Shown: one piece after another, positions 33,160 to 43,999 of the stretch | Numbering within the stretch: position 1 is the stretch's first letter | Layout of the letters: every line of letters begins with the position of its first letter | Origin: Diphasiastrum complanatum | Lineage: Eukaryota > Streptophyta > Lycopodiopsida > Lycopodiales > Lycopodiaceae | Direction: 5' to 3' | NCBI GenBank assembly: GCA_029204225.1 | Contig: CM055095.1 | Span: 42,251,723 to 42,315,722 of the forward strand | Length of the DNA stretch: 64,000 bases | Notes under the pieces: generated by a model | What the model was told of the DNA's origin: nothing | Seen by the model: only the letters and a program-made list of their open reading frames with translations | Database searches by the model: none | Program-made: the position numbers and the translations under genes

Positions 33160-33995
33160 TTGATAGAAACTATTCATAAAGAATCGAGTGTTTATAGTTA
33201 CTTACAAGTTTACCATTGGAAAAAAATCTAAAGTTTGGAAGTATATCATCTTGTAGGAGCAATAGTTTTTGCCTGATGTAATTTAGACTCCAATCCTCTT
33301 CCACCTCAACACATGTCAAAACTGCATCATTGTATATAATTTCAATTTTTTTTCGTTCTGAATGTCCATAGGCTTCCAAGTCTTGATCGAGTGACACCCA
33401 CTTACCTTTGTTTTTTTTTTCATCTTTGATAATGGAAGCATAAGCTCAACATTTGTTTTTCTATTTGATAACGAAAGCACATGGTAGACATTTTAATTCT
33501 ACATTCTATTTCTCCATCTAATCTTTTGTCCCAGCTTGCATCCATAAGTTCAAATAACAAACTATATGATAAATTTTTGCATACAAACAACGTTGGGGTT
33601 TTGTGTACATTGACACTTGATAAGAAATCCACATATATTTTCAAAGAAATAAACCAAGTCAATGTGACTGTTTTTTATCTTGTGGTTATCTTTAATGAAT
33701 TTTTTACATCATTATATAGCTTGCAACAAAATGATTCTAAAACTGCAGCATTCAGAGCAACCCATTCATCACTTCCAAAACTAGGTAATGGAATTGGGAC
33801 TATTTGTCCAAAGTCTCCTTTTGTATAAAAAATGTACCTTGATTCATAAAAAAAGATCCCACTATCAGCTAGATCTTTTGCAGTTCTACCTCTATATTGC
33901 AATTGGCCAATATCAGTGTGAATAACATACGACACATCTGCTATAGATCCACTAGGTTTCCATTCATTTATGTTGGATGGATATAAATCTGCAAG
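33160..33995 (-). pseudogene. Gene X, partial copy in the central spacer
   Basis: Minus-strand exon starting after the acceptor near 33,988 reads LYPSNINEWKPSGSI, VIHTDIGQLQYRGR, DLADSGIFFYESRY, then FGQIVPIPLPSFGSDEW. Frame changes at about 33,675 and 33,420 follow before VEVEEDWSLNYIRQKLLLL and FFSNGKLV. It is closer to copy 2 (12,170-12,960) than to the arm copies, so it belongs to a second sub-lineage. Exon 1 is represented only by faint homology between 34,080 and 34,150. Confidence 0.7.
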
Positions 33996-34159
33996 AGCAA
34001 AATGATCAGTTTCGCAAGTTTACTAATAGATAATAATGAATGACAAAAATCAAAGTATTGTAAAATATCAATACTAACAATTGTTTTTTTTGTGATTTTG
34101 ATGGTCGAATCCTTGCACATGTATCTCTGAATGAATATGTACATGTTGGGCTAGATTCA

Positions 34160-35426
34160 TAAATAGATTTTTGTTATGGCCATATTCGGTTAAGGACCTG
34201 GAATAGTCCTAATATGGTAGACTGGCCCTCCAGTATTCGAGATTATTGATCACGTCGAGATTTAATTCCATGTCGAGGCCTGTTTGTGACTAATTACTTT
34301 GAGAGGACCCAGACACTCTAATTGAGACGTATGGAGTATTGCATGTCTGTGTGACATATATAGGCAAGAGGACTACATGAAGAGGTGTGGTCTATTTATA
34401 GTTGACCTACATGCACAGAGTTGAGCAATCAGATGTGAAGGAGATGACTTGTGTGAACTAAGTTATTAAACCTCCATTGCTCGCTATCATTCACTCTGGC
34501 GACTAACACTCTCTTTTTCTGATGCAAACAGTGTTGAATCCTTGATTCCTAGGAGAGCCCAAGGGCTGCAGGTGAAAGATTGATGGCTGTCGGCAGCGAT
34601 GAGATCATGGTTTCATTCATTTGGAGAGCCACAAAAGGCAAAAAATTGGTGCGATGCCAACTCCTATCACTGCTTGAATTATCTCCATCTTCCAATTGGT
34701 GATGGTTGCGTTGTCACAAGAAAAGGGAGCCTGAAAGATCGAAGTAGTGAGGAGACGAAAGGGGCTCGTAACCTCCTATGGATGAGCCGAGCAACCATCA
34801 TGACTGTGGCCGCTAAAATGTTGTGTAAGCCTTTTGGAAAGGAAACCCTTAGGGTTTACTTAATCTTGCAAACCTTGAAAAAAGTTTGGCCTTGCAAAGA
34901 TTTTCTTTTGGAAATAAGTTTCTAAATACATGTCGGGTGACCATAGGCTTTTAAAGTATTAAAAGTTCCAACTTTGATGTTTCTTTGAAATGAAATTTTT
35001 TAATTTAAGTTACTAGCACCCACTCAGTGGAACATGGACAATTATTAATCTTATAAGGGCTCATGGGCACGTGGCTTGGGCTGTAGCAATATAAGAGTGG
35101 CTTTAGACATTCGTCGACATTTTTGTGATATCCAAATTCCCTATAAATCTAAAAAAGACTAAGAAATTTAAAACCCTTCAAGACGTGACATAATCATATG
35201 GCATGATAAGATGGCATAGTTATCTATATGCATAGCAAATTTCGTGCTTGGTTTTTACAGTATGAACTGCTTGAGATTCAATTCAATGTCAGTTTATCTT
35301 CCATCCTCATGGACCGGCTCCTTATTAAAATTTTGACGTTTTTTTGTATTCCTAAAGGCCCCTGAAGGCATCTCTCTGAAAGCCCTAAATCCAAAAAAAG
35401 ATTTCAAATTTTAAAATTTTGTATTT
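34160..35426. other. Unassigned, possible LTR fragment
   Basis: TGTTATGGCCATATTCGG at 34,172 followed by TATATAGG (34,357) and TATTTATAG (34,391) looks like an LTR beginning, but no matching end, primer site or partner was found. The remainder to 35,426 has no legible coding sequence. Confidence 0.3.
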
Positions 35427-37194
35427 TGTTTAAAATTATCAAAGAGGCATTTGGACAAGTACATATAAAAACATTTCATATTCCCAAGCCCTTTCAAATC
35501 AAATTAGAGAGGGATGTGTTAAACAGGGGTTTGCAAAACATCATTGGTATTCCTTACCATATAAATGAAATTTATAACTCAAAACATGGCACTTTGTCAT
35601 ATGATTCTACCAACAATACGTTTGTAGATCTAAATCATTTACTGAGATTTATTGTAAAGTTTTATGGAATCACAAATAAAAGTGTTGAAAAATTGATATT
35701 AGTTCTCAAGTTAGATGAATCAGAAGTAATAAAGGGACAAAAGCTGGAAAGGGTTAGTGTTACAATTATGAATGGAGCATTAAGCAATACGATAAACTCG
35801 AAGAGTCTTGATTTCAGCGTGCAGTCCGAAAGTAATATTTGGTGGTTGGCAGCTTTCCAGGTTTAAATCTATCCTATTGAGTACTAGCCACTAATTCATT
35901 TCAAGAATTCATGGTTTTGTGTTTTAAGCTAATATTGTTCTGTTATTATAGGTATGAGTTCAATTCTCCTAAAATAGTTCATGATTTTGTGTTTCAAACA
36001 GGGTTTAAAAAAAGATCATGACATTCTATTTTGGATTTTTAGTAAAACAGAATATCCAGAGATAATTAAGAATCATATGAATGACACACCACTCAATGTT
36101 CCTGGAATAGGTGACTTTAAGGTGGAATGGCATTTGGCTGGAGACCTGAAGTCATTGAAGTGCATGTTCAACGTCTCACATGGAGCAAATTCAAAACATC
36201 CATGCCTCTATTGCATGAGAACTACACATGACATGTCGAAGAGCACGAGAGTTTCAAGAGATATAGAAGATCTGACTTGGAAACCAGTATTAACGATTCC
36301 GCTTAAAAATGTTTACATTTGTACACTACATGGAGAGGTTAGAATTATCGAAAAATTGATATACCTTCATATTTGGTTTGCTTGGAATACTAAGCCAGAG
36401 TCATTAGCCAAAAAGGCAATAGCTCGATTGAAAGAAGTTTTATCAAAAGCGGGACTTCATAAAGGACATGTTAAAATACAAAAGGACGAGAAGCTTTCAG
36501 GAAAAACGGGAAACATCCCATGCAAACCAAGTAGAGGAGGATCCAAAGCTTGTCATTTCTTATCAAATCATTCTGGAAAACCAACTAAAATCTAGTACTC
36601 AATGCCACAAAGGATTTTGAAGAAAAAGGAACAACAAGGATTAAAAAAGTTGAAGTCTGGACAAAGCTTGACAACATGGTCAAATTGCTCAGAAAAGATA
36701 AACTATCTGATACTGATGTCCTACTAATTGAGAAATCAACAATTGAGTTTGTGGATGCAGTTAAAGACGCCTGGGGTGAAGATCATATTACGCATTATAT
36801 GGTAAATCTCTTTTCAATGTAACTAACTCTTCAATTTATAATCTCATTGCACATATGCTAAATTTAAAATGATAATATGACAATATTTGTATCTCTGATA
36901 TTGCAACATATTTTACGACATCATGCGTCAATTTTTGCAAAAGCTTACGACAGTCTAAGTATTTGGTCATCACAAGGAATGGAGAAATCGCATTGGCAAG
37001 CCAGAGCAACATTTCATTGTAATACACAACACGGTGGAACATCTCAAAAAATTAGTTACATCATCCAGCTATTTCAATGGTTCTATAGGCGTATTCAAAT
37101 CCGATATAAAACTAGATCAACAAATTATCAGAAATTCAGAAAGGCGTGCAAATTTATAGATAAAAATAATATTGATGCAAGAGCCAACCCATAG
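35427..37194 (+). pseudogene. DDE transposase-like gene, right copy (5' truncated)
   Basis: It begins abruptly at FKIIKEAFGQ and contains the LKLDES, AGDLKSLK/CLYC and GMEKSHWQARATFH motifs of the left copy, ending DARANP and TAG at 37,194. The same in-frame TAG follows PTKI (about 36,593). After it, 19 bases are missing relative to the left copy. The missing piece is bounded by the 8-bp direct repeat TACTCAAT, and its loss shifts the frame. With no N-terminus, a stop and a frameshift it cannot make a full transposase. Confidence 0.75.
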
Positions 37195-37322
37195 TAACTT
37201 TCATGATATCAGACGAAAAAAATATATGTATTATATCGCATCATGTGTAGTACAATGCAAGGCAAAATCATTGTTTCTCTTTGTCTTTAATGATCAGCTT
37301 TGTTGTGTGGTCATGAAGAAAT

Positions 37323-38316
37323 TTATATTCTATCATATGGATCTAGAAAATCAATCGATCTTCTTTTGCTCAAGTCAATGAATCCAGAGAAAACAGCTAA
37401 GGAGGAAGACCTTTTCGGAACTTCCTCAGCAGCATAGCCAAACACTTTTATGGCAATGTCTTTCTTCACAAAAATAATTTTATATGTATTTGGAGGGTAT
37501 TTATGCCCGTTTGAGAAATAGGATAATGCTTTAATTGCCATTATTATTGTCGCAACGTAGATCATCATCACCGTCGAGATCTATGAAGTCCTTAAATTCT
37601 TGGATGAAATTAGACAAAATTGATAATATTTCGTCCTCCCTCAAATCAAGAACATCTCCAACATCATTCAGTGAGAAGTATGCGACACTATTCATGTAAT
37701 ACACTGGCAAATCAAGGAGAGTCTTAGTTTTGTCATATGGATTCACGTCAGACAAGGAAGAAATGGACAATGCACGAGACTCGGCTGGGTCGTACATTGA
37801 AGCCAATCTTGCCTCCTCGTCAGCACCCAAGGCATCATAAACAATAGCTGACTCTGATATCACAAAATCAATTGATGATGAGACACCCTCAATGCTAAGC
37901 ATCGAAGTTCTTGCCTCATCAGGAATAAGAGCACAAAGATAAAACACAAAGCCCATGCCTTCCTGCAGAAAATGACATGATCGATTGTGCTGGTCACAAC
38001 GGACCACACATTTAAAATCACTCACAATTTTCATGAATCGTCGGTTGTGGCTTTGCTTTGAAGATGGTTGGGCAAGTACTAGGTCATGAAAATGGATGAA
38101 TCGTAGATTATCCATGATCAACATAGACTGATTCAGACTATCATAATACTCCTTATACGACACTGGAAAATATGATTTATGTTTTGATCCAAACCTCTCA
38201 ATATCAAAAGACATATTGAAATACGTCTTATAGTGACCTATGTAGTTACCAACACCGGATTCAACGAGGAAGGCGTGCAAAGCAGAATCAAAAGTATTAG
38301 AGGATGACGCGGCCAT
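37323..38316 (-). pseudogene. ORF461, right copy, internally deleted
   Basis: Same start as the left copy (MAASSSNTFDSALHAFLVES at 38,316), and nearly identical down to FIDLDGDDDLR. Then about 484 bp covering the end of exon 1, the intron and the start of exon 2 are missing, with a GT microhomology at the junction (37,556). The frame after the junction is wrong and ends within a few codons (CDNNNGN). The C-terminal exon survives to 37,323 but is out of frame. Confidence 0.75.
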
Positions 38317-38342
38317 CTTGAAAGTATGGCCAATATGGCCGA

Positions 38343-38493
38343 GTATTGCTACGACGCGGGGTGGCAGGGAGTAAGAAGACAATCAAGACTTCCTCACGTG
38401 ATGGCGATATTGGCGAATGACCTGATATCGGAACGACGCGAGGGATCTTAGATCGTCTAGAATCTCTGAAAGATTCTCGTGTGGTAGCGATAC
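38343..38493. promoter_or_regulatory. 18-bp motif modules 4 and 3, right arm
   Basis: Motifs at 38,343-38,360 (plus), 38,393-38,410 (minus), 38,425-38,442 (plus) and 38,476-38,493 (minus). Start-to-start distances within pairs are 50 and 51 bp, as in the left arm. Confidence 0.85.
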
Positions 38494-38583
38494 TGCAAAT
38501 AAAAAGAACTGTTCACACACTGTGAGATACAGGGAGTGAAAATCCAAAACTTAGCGAAATGTTTTAACTAATCAAACAACACT

Positions 38584-39058
38584 TATATAGCTAAAACCAA
38601 GAAAATCCAAGCTGTACACTCGTCGATCCAACATGGATCAAATCTATGGCCTGTAGTACAACCGTCCACACGTGCGAGACCACACGTGCTACAATACACG
38701 TCAATCTGCCATTCGCCCACGTGCCCACACGTGCAAGATCACATGTGCCAGAACACACGTCACTAAACCATTGGACCACGTGGACACATGTGCAAGTTTC
38801 ACATTTGTAGATACAGAGGGGTAGGTCCCACACGTCAGGTATTGATTGGGCCATGTGACCACACGTGCGAGCCTATACGTGTGAGAACACATATCACTGA
38901 TCCATTCGGCCACGTGTCCTCACATGGGTTCCCACACGTGTTGATCCAGACGTGTAGTTTCACACGTGTGTATACAGACGTGGGTTTCCAGATGTCAGCT
39001 ATTGACTGGGCCACGTGTCACTGGTATTCACACGTGCCAATTTTTCTCCCCTATATAA
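38584..39058. promoter_or_regulatory. Bidirectional promoter with 11 G-boxes (right arm)
   Basis: TATA boxes face outward at 38,582-38,590 (minus, towards ORF461) and 39,051-39,059 (plus, towards the H3-tail ORF). Exact CACGTG occurs at 38,669, 38,683, 38,718, 38,728, 38,777, 38,862, 38,911, 38,935, 38,963, 39,012 and 39,031. The count equals that of the left arm although individual sites have moved between CACGTG and near-variants. Confidence 0.8.
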
Positions 39059-39136
39059 GTCCATTCCCAGAGATTGTAAAAGTTTTCGCATAATTTGCTG
39101 GCACGTTTGATTGCATCCATACGAAATGCATTCGTG

Positions 39137-39290
39137 ATATCGCCATCACACGAGCGACCTTCTCCCCATGCCCGTTCCTTACACCCTCTCGCGTCGTAGC
39201 GATATCAGCTTGACTTACCCAGTATCACCATCACGGAAGCCCCTGCCTCTCCCCGCCTGACTCTGCCACTCTCTCGCGTCATAGCAATAT
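39137..39290. promoter_or_regulatory. 18-bp motif modules 2 and 1, right arm
   Basis: Motifs at 39,137-39,154 (plus), 39,188-39,205 (minus), 39,222-39,239 (plus) and 39,273-39,290 (minus). Both pairs are spaced 51 bp start to start. Confidence 0.85.
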
Positions 39291-39356
39291 CACGATTAGA
39301 GTTCTCAGTGTCTCTTCTACTGTGTCTCTATCCTCACGTATAGATATTCGGTCACA

Positions 39357-39515
39357 ATGGCTCGGACGAAGCAAACCGCTAGGCTAACCAGTTTTGTTCA
39401 TCCGTCCCATCCCCAGACATCTGAACCCGGGGAGGAGGTGAGGGTGAAGAGTTGGGAGACCTGGGCTTGGGTTGCGAACGTTGGGTTGTGCTTGCTTTCT
39501 CTTTTTGCGGGGTGA
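39357..39515 (+). CDS. H3 N-tail ORF, right copy (MARTKQTAR)
   Basis: The ORF opens MARTKQTARLTSFVHPSHPQ and ends CLLSLFAG (52 residues). The first nine residues equal the canonical H3 tail, including the Lys4 and Lys9-preceding context, then the similarity stops at once. It lies about 300 bases downstream of the TATA box at 39,051, with two motif modules in its leader. The histone-fold segment runs towards it on the other strand. An intact tail start here, against Arg2 to Trp in the left arm, suggests this arm is closer to the original at this point. Confidence 0.6.
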   Translation: MARTKQTARLTSFVHPSHPQTSEPGEEVRVKSWETWAWVANVGLCLLSLFAG

Positions 39516-39590
39516 GACAGGCCCCCTTTCAAGAGGAACTTGCCTCTTTGTGAATCCAGACTTTAAAATGTTGTCATAGGTGTTTCGAAG

Positions 39591-39899
39591 CCTTATGACA
39601 AGAAGCATGTCCTTGGGCATCAGTGTCACCCTCTTGCCATGAATGGAGCACAACATCGAATCCTCAAACAATTTTGTCTGGAAATCCTCGTATGCAGTAT
39701 GGAGGGCCTCCAACGCAGTGATATTCCACCTCACTGCATAGGGCAGATGGGTGGTCATGTCTTGTGTAACCTCTCTCACAGCTCGGTAGAAGGCTGCTTT
39801 CGGGATCAAAAGTTTGGTGCTCCTCTACAAGGCCCTGATGTCCCTCAACCATGGACGGCTAGGTCTGCCACGTCTTTGCGGCCCCACAAGAGGAGAGGA
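39591..39899 (-). pseudogene. CENH3-like histone fold, right copy (longer)
   Basis: Reading minus strand: SPLVGPQRRGRPSRPWLRDI, RAL, a TAG, then RSTKLLIPKAAFYRAVREVT, QDMTTHLPYAVRWNITALEA, YEDFQTKLFEDSMLCSIHGK, RVTLMPKDMLLVIRL. This covers alpha-N (RPWLRDIRAL, comparable with RPGTVALREIR) through alpha-3 of an H3-family protein. The Trp-containing loop 1, about four residues longer than in H3, and DSMLC are CENH3/CENP-A traits. The frame continues past alpha-3 into a Pro/Lys-rich tail (RKKRKQAQ). A single in-frame TAG, shared with the left copy, interrupts alpha-N. No Met start or tail is attached on this strand. Confidence 0.8.
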
Positions 39900-39963
39900 T
39901 AATCCATTATATCCTTAACATGGGTCAACGTCAAACACCCATTATCTATAGACAATGTGTGTC

Positions 39964-40270
39964 ATGGAATTAAATGGTACACTTGAAGATGAAGTTTACA
40001 TGCAACAACCGAGTGACTTTGTGTTGCAAGCCATGGAAAACAAGATATGCAAACTAAAGAAAGTCTTATATGGATTGAAACAAGCACCTTGTGCTTGATA
40101 CAACCACTTTTACGAATACCTCCTATCTAGAGGGTTGGTTCTTACTTCCTTAGATTCTAATCCCTATTACTTTCTACATGACTCTAGCATCACCCACGAT
40201 CTCATTGTCATAGGTAACGATGAAAATTTGATTAGTGCAATCAAGAAAGATCTTCCAGTTTTGCTATGAC
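39964..40270 (+). pseudogene. Ty1/copia reverse transcriptase fragment
   Basis: The frame reads MELNGTLEDEVYMQQPSDFV, KICKLKKVLYGLKQAP, a TGA, YNHFYEYLLSRGLV and DSNPYYFLHDSS, then HDLIVIGNDENLISAIKKDL. This is the second half of a copia reverse transcriptase (YGLKQAPR...W). The YVDD active site is replaced by sequence around LIVIGNDE, as expected from decay. It is present only in the right arm. Confidence 0.8.
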
Positions 40271-41159
40271 TGGCCTTGATTTGATGCACTATTGTTTGGA
40301 AGTAGAAGTTTAATTCAAACTATGAATACATCCATAGCTAACTCACAAAGGCTGCATGAAAGCTTTATTTCTAAGAAATTTTTAGGTAAAAGAAAACCCA
40401 CAATCCTTGTAAACGTCGATATATGCAGTATAAGCATTGTTTAGGATCATAACTTTAAAAAGGCATTCACTTTACGTAGCACTAGAAATCTCATATGTAA
40501 GCATGAACCATATTGAAGCGTGGGGTGAGACTACCTTCCATGTTTGTGCAGCTTTATAAAGCTTCATACCTGAATGCGAGGACAAGTCATTTCTTGCAAG
40601 CTACCCATCTTTCTCAGTTTCAAGTAAAAAATTTGCTTACATACTACTGATTTCAAATTGAAAGCATCGAGTTAATGGTATTGCCATATCATTCTAGAAA
40701 ATCATGGTCTTACAACGGTGTTATAATCAAGCACACATGACTCATTGTCAAAAGCAAATACTAGTGTTTCCAATGTAAAAGAGTCATAACTTAACAATCG
40801 GATTGTTCGCATAAAAGCACATCTACAAAATAGTAGGTTGTTTACATCATGCTTACATTCAAAGCTATTACTATACTCTCGGCTTCACCAAGCATCTTAC
40901 AGTTACATTTAAAAATGATAGAATGTGTTCCGAGTATTGCAAGCAAATACACATCAAGTATGCTATCGCAACCCAACATCGATTTGGAGAAAGATTGGAA
41001 TCACATTGGTCGGCCAACTTCAACGCGTTCATCGTTGAGACATGATGATATATCATAGCTAGTACCACGTGCTATAGTATTTCAAAAAAATAGCAAGCAA
41101 GGAGGCCATCCATCGCATTTCTGATGGCTTATTATTGAGATAACCACATGTAGCAGCGT
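40271..41159. other. Right-arm segment between the copia fragment and the gypsy LTR
   Basis: The part up to 40,879 has no left-arm counterpart and no legible gene. From 40,880 to 41,159 it mirrors 25,590-25,867, also without a recognised gene. Confidence 0.4.
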
Positions 41160-41689
41160 TGTTATGTCCATGACCAGTACATAGGATACAGTATACTCCT
41201 AGTCTTGGATACACGGTACTCCAGTAAAACAAGCTGTTAGTTATGCCACGTCATACTGGATGTGACCCGAAAGTAACTAATATCCTTGTGAGGCCTAGAA
41301 CACACTAAGTGGAGTTTAGACAAGGTAATGAGGCAATGTATGCCAGATTTATCAATAGCAATTTTGTGAATAGTTGGTCCATGCATAGGACTCTATTCTA
41401 GGTGAATCTTTGTATAGGGAACATAGGGCTATGCATGGCTAAGTGTCCAGGATGCATTAGGCTCTATATAAGAGGACCAAACTCGCCCTACTCCTCATAT
41501 GGTTCTTGATTCATTGTCAAGCTCTCACTCTACATTCATGCTTCTTGTTCCTTGGCTTGAGGGTGAGGCTTCTAGAGTTTCATTGGATGCTTCTACTTGG
41601 TTGGGTGGTTTCTCCACAGTGTGTTATCGTTTTGTGTTTAGGATTTGTGAGCAGGATCTAAGGAGCTTCCCTTATAGTAGTATCAGAGC
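41160..41689 (+). mobile_element. LTR with primer-binding site, right arm
   Basis: Begins TGTTATGTCC at 41,160, has CTATATAAGAGG at about 41,463 and ends at the primer site TAGTATCAGAGC (41,678-41,689). Twin of 25,058-25,588. Confidence 0.65.
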
Positions 41690-43620
41690 AAGGCTTACAA
41701 GCTTGGAGAGGTGGTGCTTTTCAATGGAGCTTGGTGGTATTCAACTAGTATTCTCATGCAAGGAGAGGAGCAAGGTTGCAAGTTGGTGGATCTTCCCAAA
41801 TTCAATTTGCATGTTCCATATCTCTCTCAAATTCATTTGGGTTTATGGTGAATTGTGCTAGGAAATCAATTTTGGTGTCTTTTTTTGGAGTTTTAGCATG
41901 TGTAGCTCAAAACTAGTGAACAATATGGAATTTTCAGCAAGTTAATTCACTTTGAAATAGTTGAAATTCAGTTTGCATGTTGGATCTTCCCATGTATTTG
42001 GATTCTAGGCTTTGTTGTGGCCAAATTTGGCTTGTTTTCCATGATTTTGGCACAAAATGGAGGGTAGAATTCAAAATCCAGCAAGATCAAATCAATTGAT
42101 TGGTTATAACTCTGTATTTTGGATTGCATGTGGATTTGGAAAATGTTCTTGCCATTAATTTCCAATTGTGCATGGTGAAAAAACGTAGAAAGGGCTAAGA
42201 TTCATGATTTTTGCTTGTTTTTTCATGAAATTGGATGGTAGAGAGGTTGTCAAACATCAATTGGAGCTGTCCTAGAAGTTAGAGCCAGGAATTCCAGCAA
42301 TTGGGTTTGTAGGAAGTCAAAGAGTGTCAAAAATTGACCAATTTTGGTGAATTTTGGGGGATGGATTTTTCTAGATCCATAGAAGGATCATTCTGGATTT
42401 TTTCCAACATGATTTGTATTTCTTTTTACCTTCCCAGCAAGCTATCAGACCTTTAAATTGATGGGTAGAAGCTTATGTTTCAATTCCATCAAGTTTGTAG
42501 CAATTTTGACTTCTAGAAACCAAGAAATCATGGTTCTCAACCCATACTGCGTCATAGGATTTGTATGAAGGCTTCATGGAACTCTTTTAGACCATTTCAT
42601 ACTATTTGGATCATCAATTTTAGGCTTGGTTAAGTGTTTGTATGTTTTTGGACAGATTGGTCTAGAAAAGGTGCACCCTCCTACAGCTTAATTGGTTGTT
42701 CTGAACTCGCACGTGTGAGTCCTAGGTGGCAGGCTGAAGTGGCAAGTGTCTTGTTCACTAAGTCTCCCTCTATACTGAGCTTTACAGTACCCAGTTTGGT
42801 GTCATGTAGCCAAAGATATGAGCATCTGAAGTTTTGCAATTTTGTGAGCAAAATTGGCAAAAGTTCCAATTGTTCTGATTGCATGCATGACAATTTCCTA
42901 TTTTGAAGTATTCTCCTTGCATGGAATGTCTGCATGTGCTTTCTCAGAGTGATTCTGACATGCATGAGTTGGTTAGATCTGTTTTGAGTGGTCATACGCA
43001 TGTACTCTGACAGGTAGATACAAAATTGGATTTTATAGCTGACAATTTCCATAACACTTAATTTTTACTTAGAATTCCGTAAAGTAAAAAATCAGTTTAA
43101 TGTCTCATGTCTTGCATGCCTGATGGACATTAATGAAGTAAAATCAAGAATCGAGTGAATCGAAATTTCGATTTCGATTGCTTAATAACTGACTGTGATT
43201 TTTTATGACTTTTTAGAAAACGTAAAATTTAGAAAAAAAAAAAGTAAAAGTGCAACAACTCAAAATTTTTAGTTTTTTTCAGTTTCTTGTAATATCTATG
43301 AAATTGACTAAAAATAGTGATTTGCCCATACTGGAGTCAATTTCAGTCAGTTTTTTGGTCAACAGTACTTCACTATGAGTTAATCAGATATTGACTAAAT
43401 TTAGTAATTTCCAGGATAGATATATCAAGATGGCCTAAGAAACTTCAAATCAGGCTGCAAATCCAAGCGCACCATCTTATATGGTGATTTGTCAGCAGTT
43501 GAGTACGGCAGTACTTGACATGAATAATCGTAATCAGATGAGAGATCAGCAAATGGAGGTTCTTTTGAATCAAGTCAAATCATTATAGGAGTTTTGAGCA
43601 CCAAAAGGGCCTTTTGTCAA
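41690..43620 (+). mobile_element. Gypsy-type leader and gag start, right arm
   Basis: About 1.75 kb of non-coding leader, then at about 43,430 a gag-like start (MA, stop, SNQAANPSAPSYMVICQQL, MNNRNQMRDQQMEVLL), cut off near 43,600. The same stop codon is found in the left arm, so it predates the arm duplication. Confidence 0.5.
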
Positions 43621-43999
43621 GATGTTGTTTTTGACTTTTCAACTATTCTACGTACACTTGGCCCAGTTATATATTTACACCTGTGAGAAACCTTAATGTT
43701 GTTGCCGGTCAATTTCTTTTTTGGAACTTTTCGGTCATATTTTTATACAATTCGAAACTCCCGCCGGGCAGGGTCCTGACTTGTGATTGGGCCATAATTG
43801 CTGCCCGTGAGTTTCCTAAGTGCCTAGGACCTAACACTTGTGGTTAAAGTAAGTCTATTTTGATCTAACCATAGTTAGACTAACATATATGATTTACGAA
43901 AGATTGCCAACATTTATTACAAATTTGGTTGTTTATTTTCATACTGATTCAACTATATTTTGTTTCAGACTCTGTTGTTCATCTTCTTTTAGCATTGCA

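Larger units (their letters stand above)
30775..35426. other. Central spacer of the palindrome
   Basis: About 4.65 kb unique to the centre. It holds the 5' half of the left transposase gene, a gypsy gag fragment, a partial gene X and an unassigned LTR-like stretch. None of it is mirrored, so the right arm starts abruptly inside the transposase gene. Confidence 0.8.

Noticed and set aside
42634-42906. 90-codon ORF in the gypsy leader, with twin at 23,844-24,116
   Set aside because: Overlaps another ORF on the opposite strand within non-coding leader. Conservation between arms reflects the duplication.
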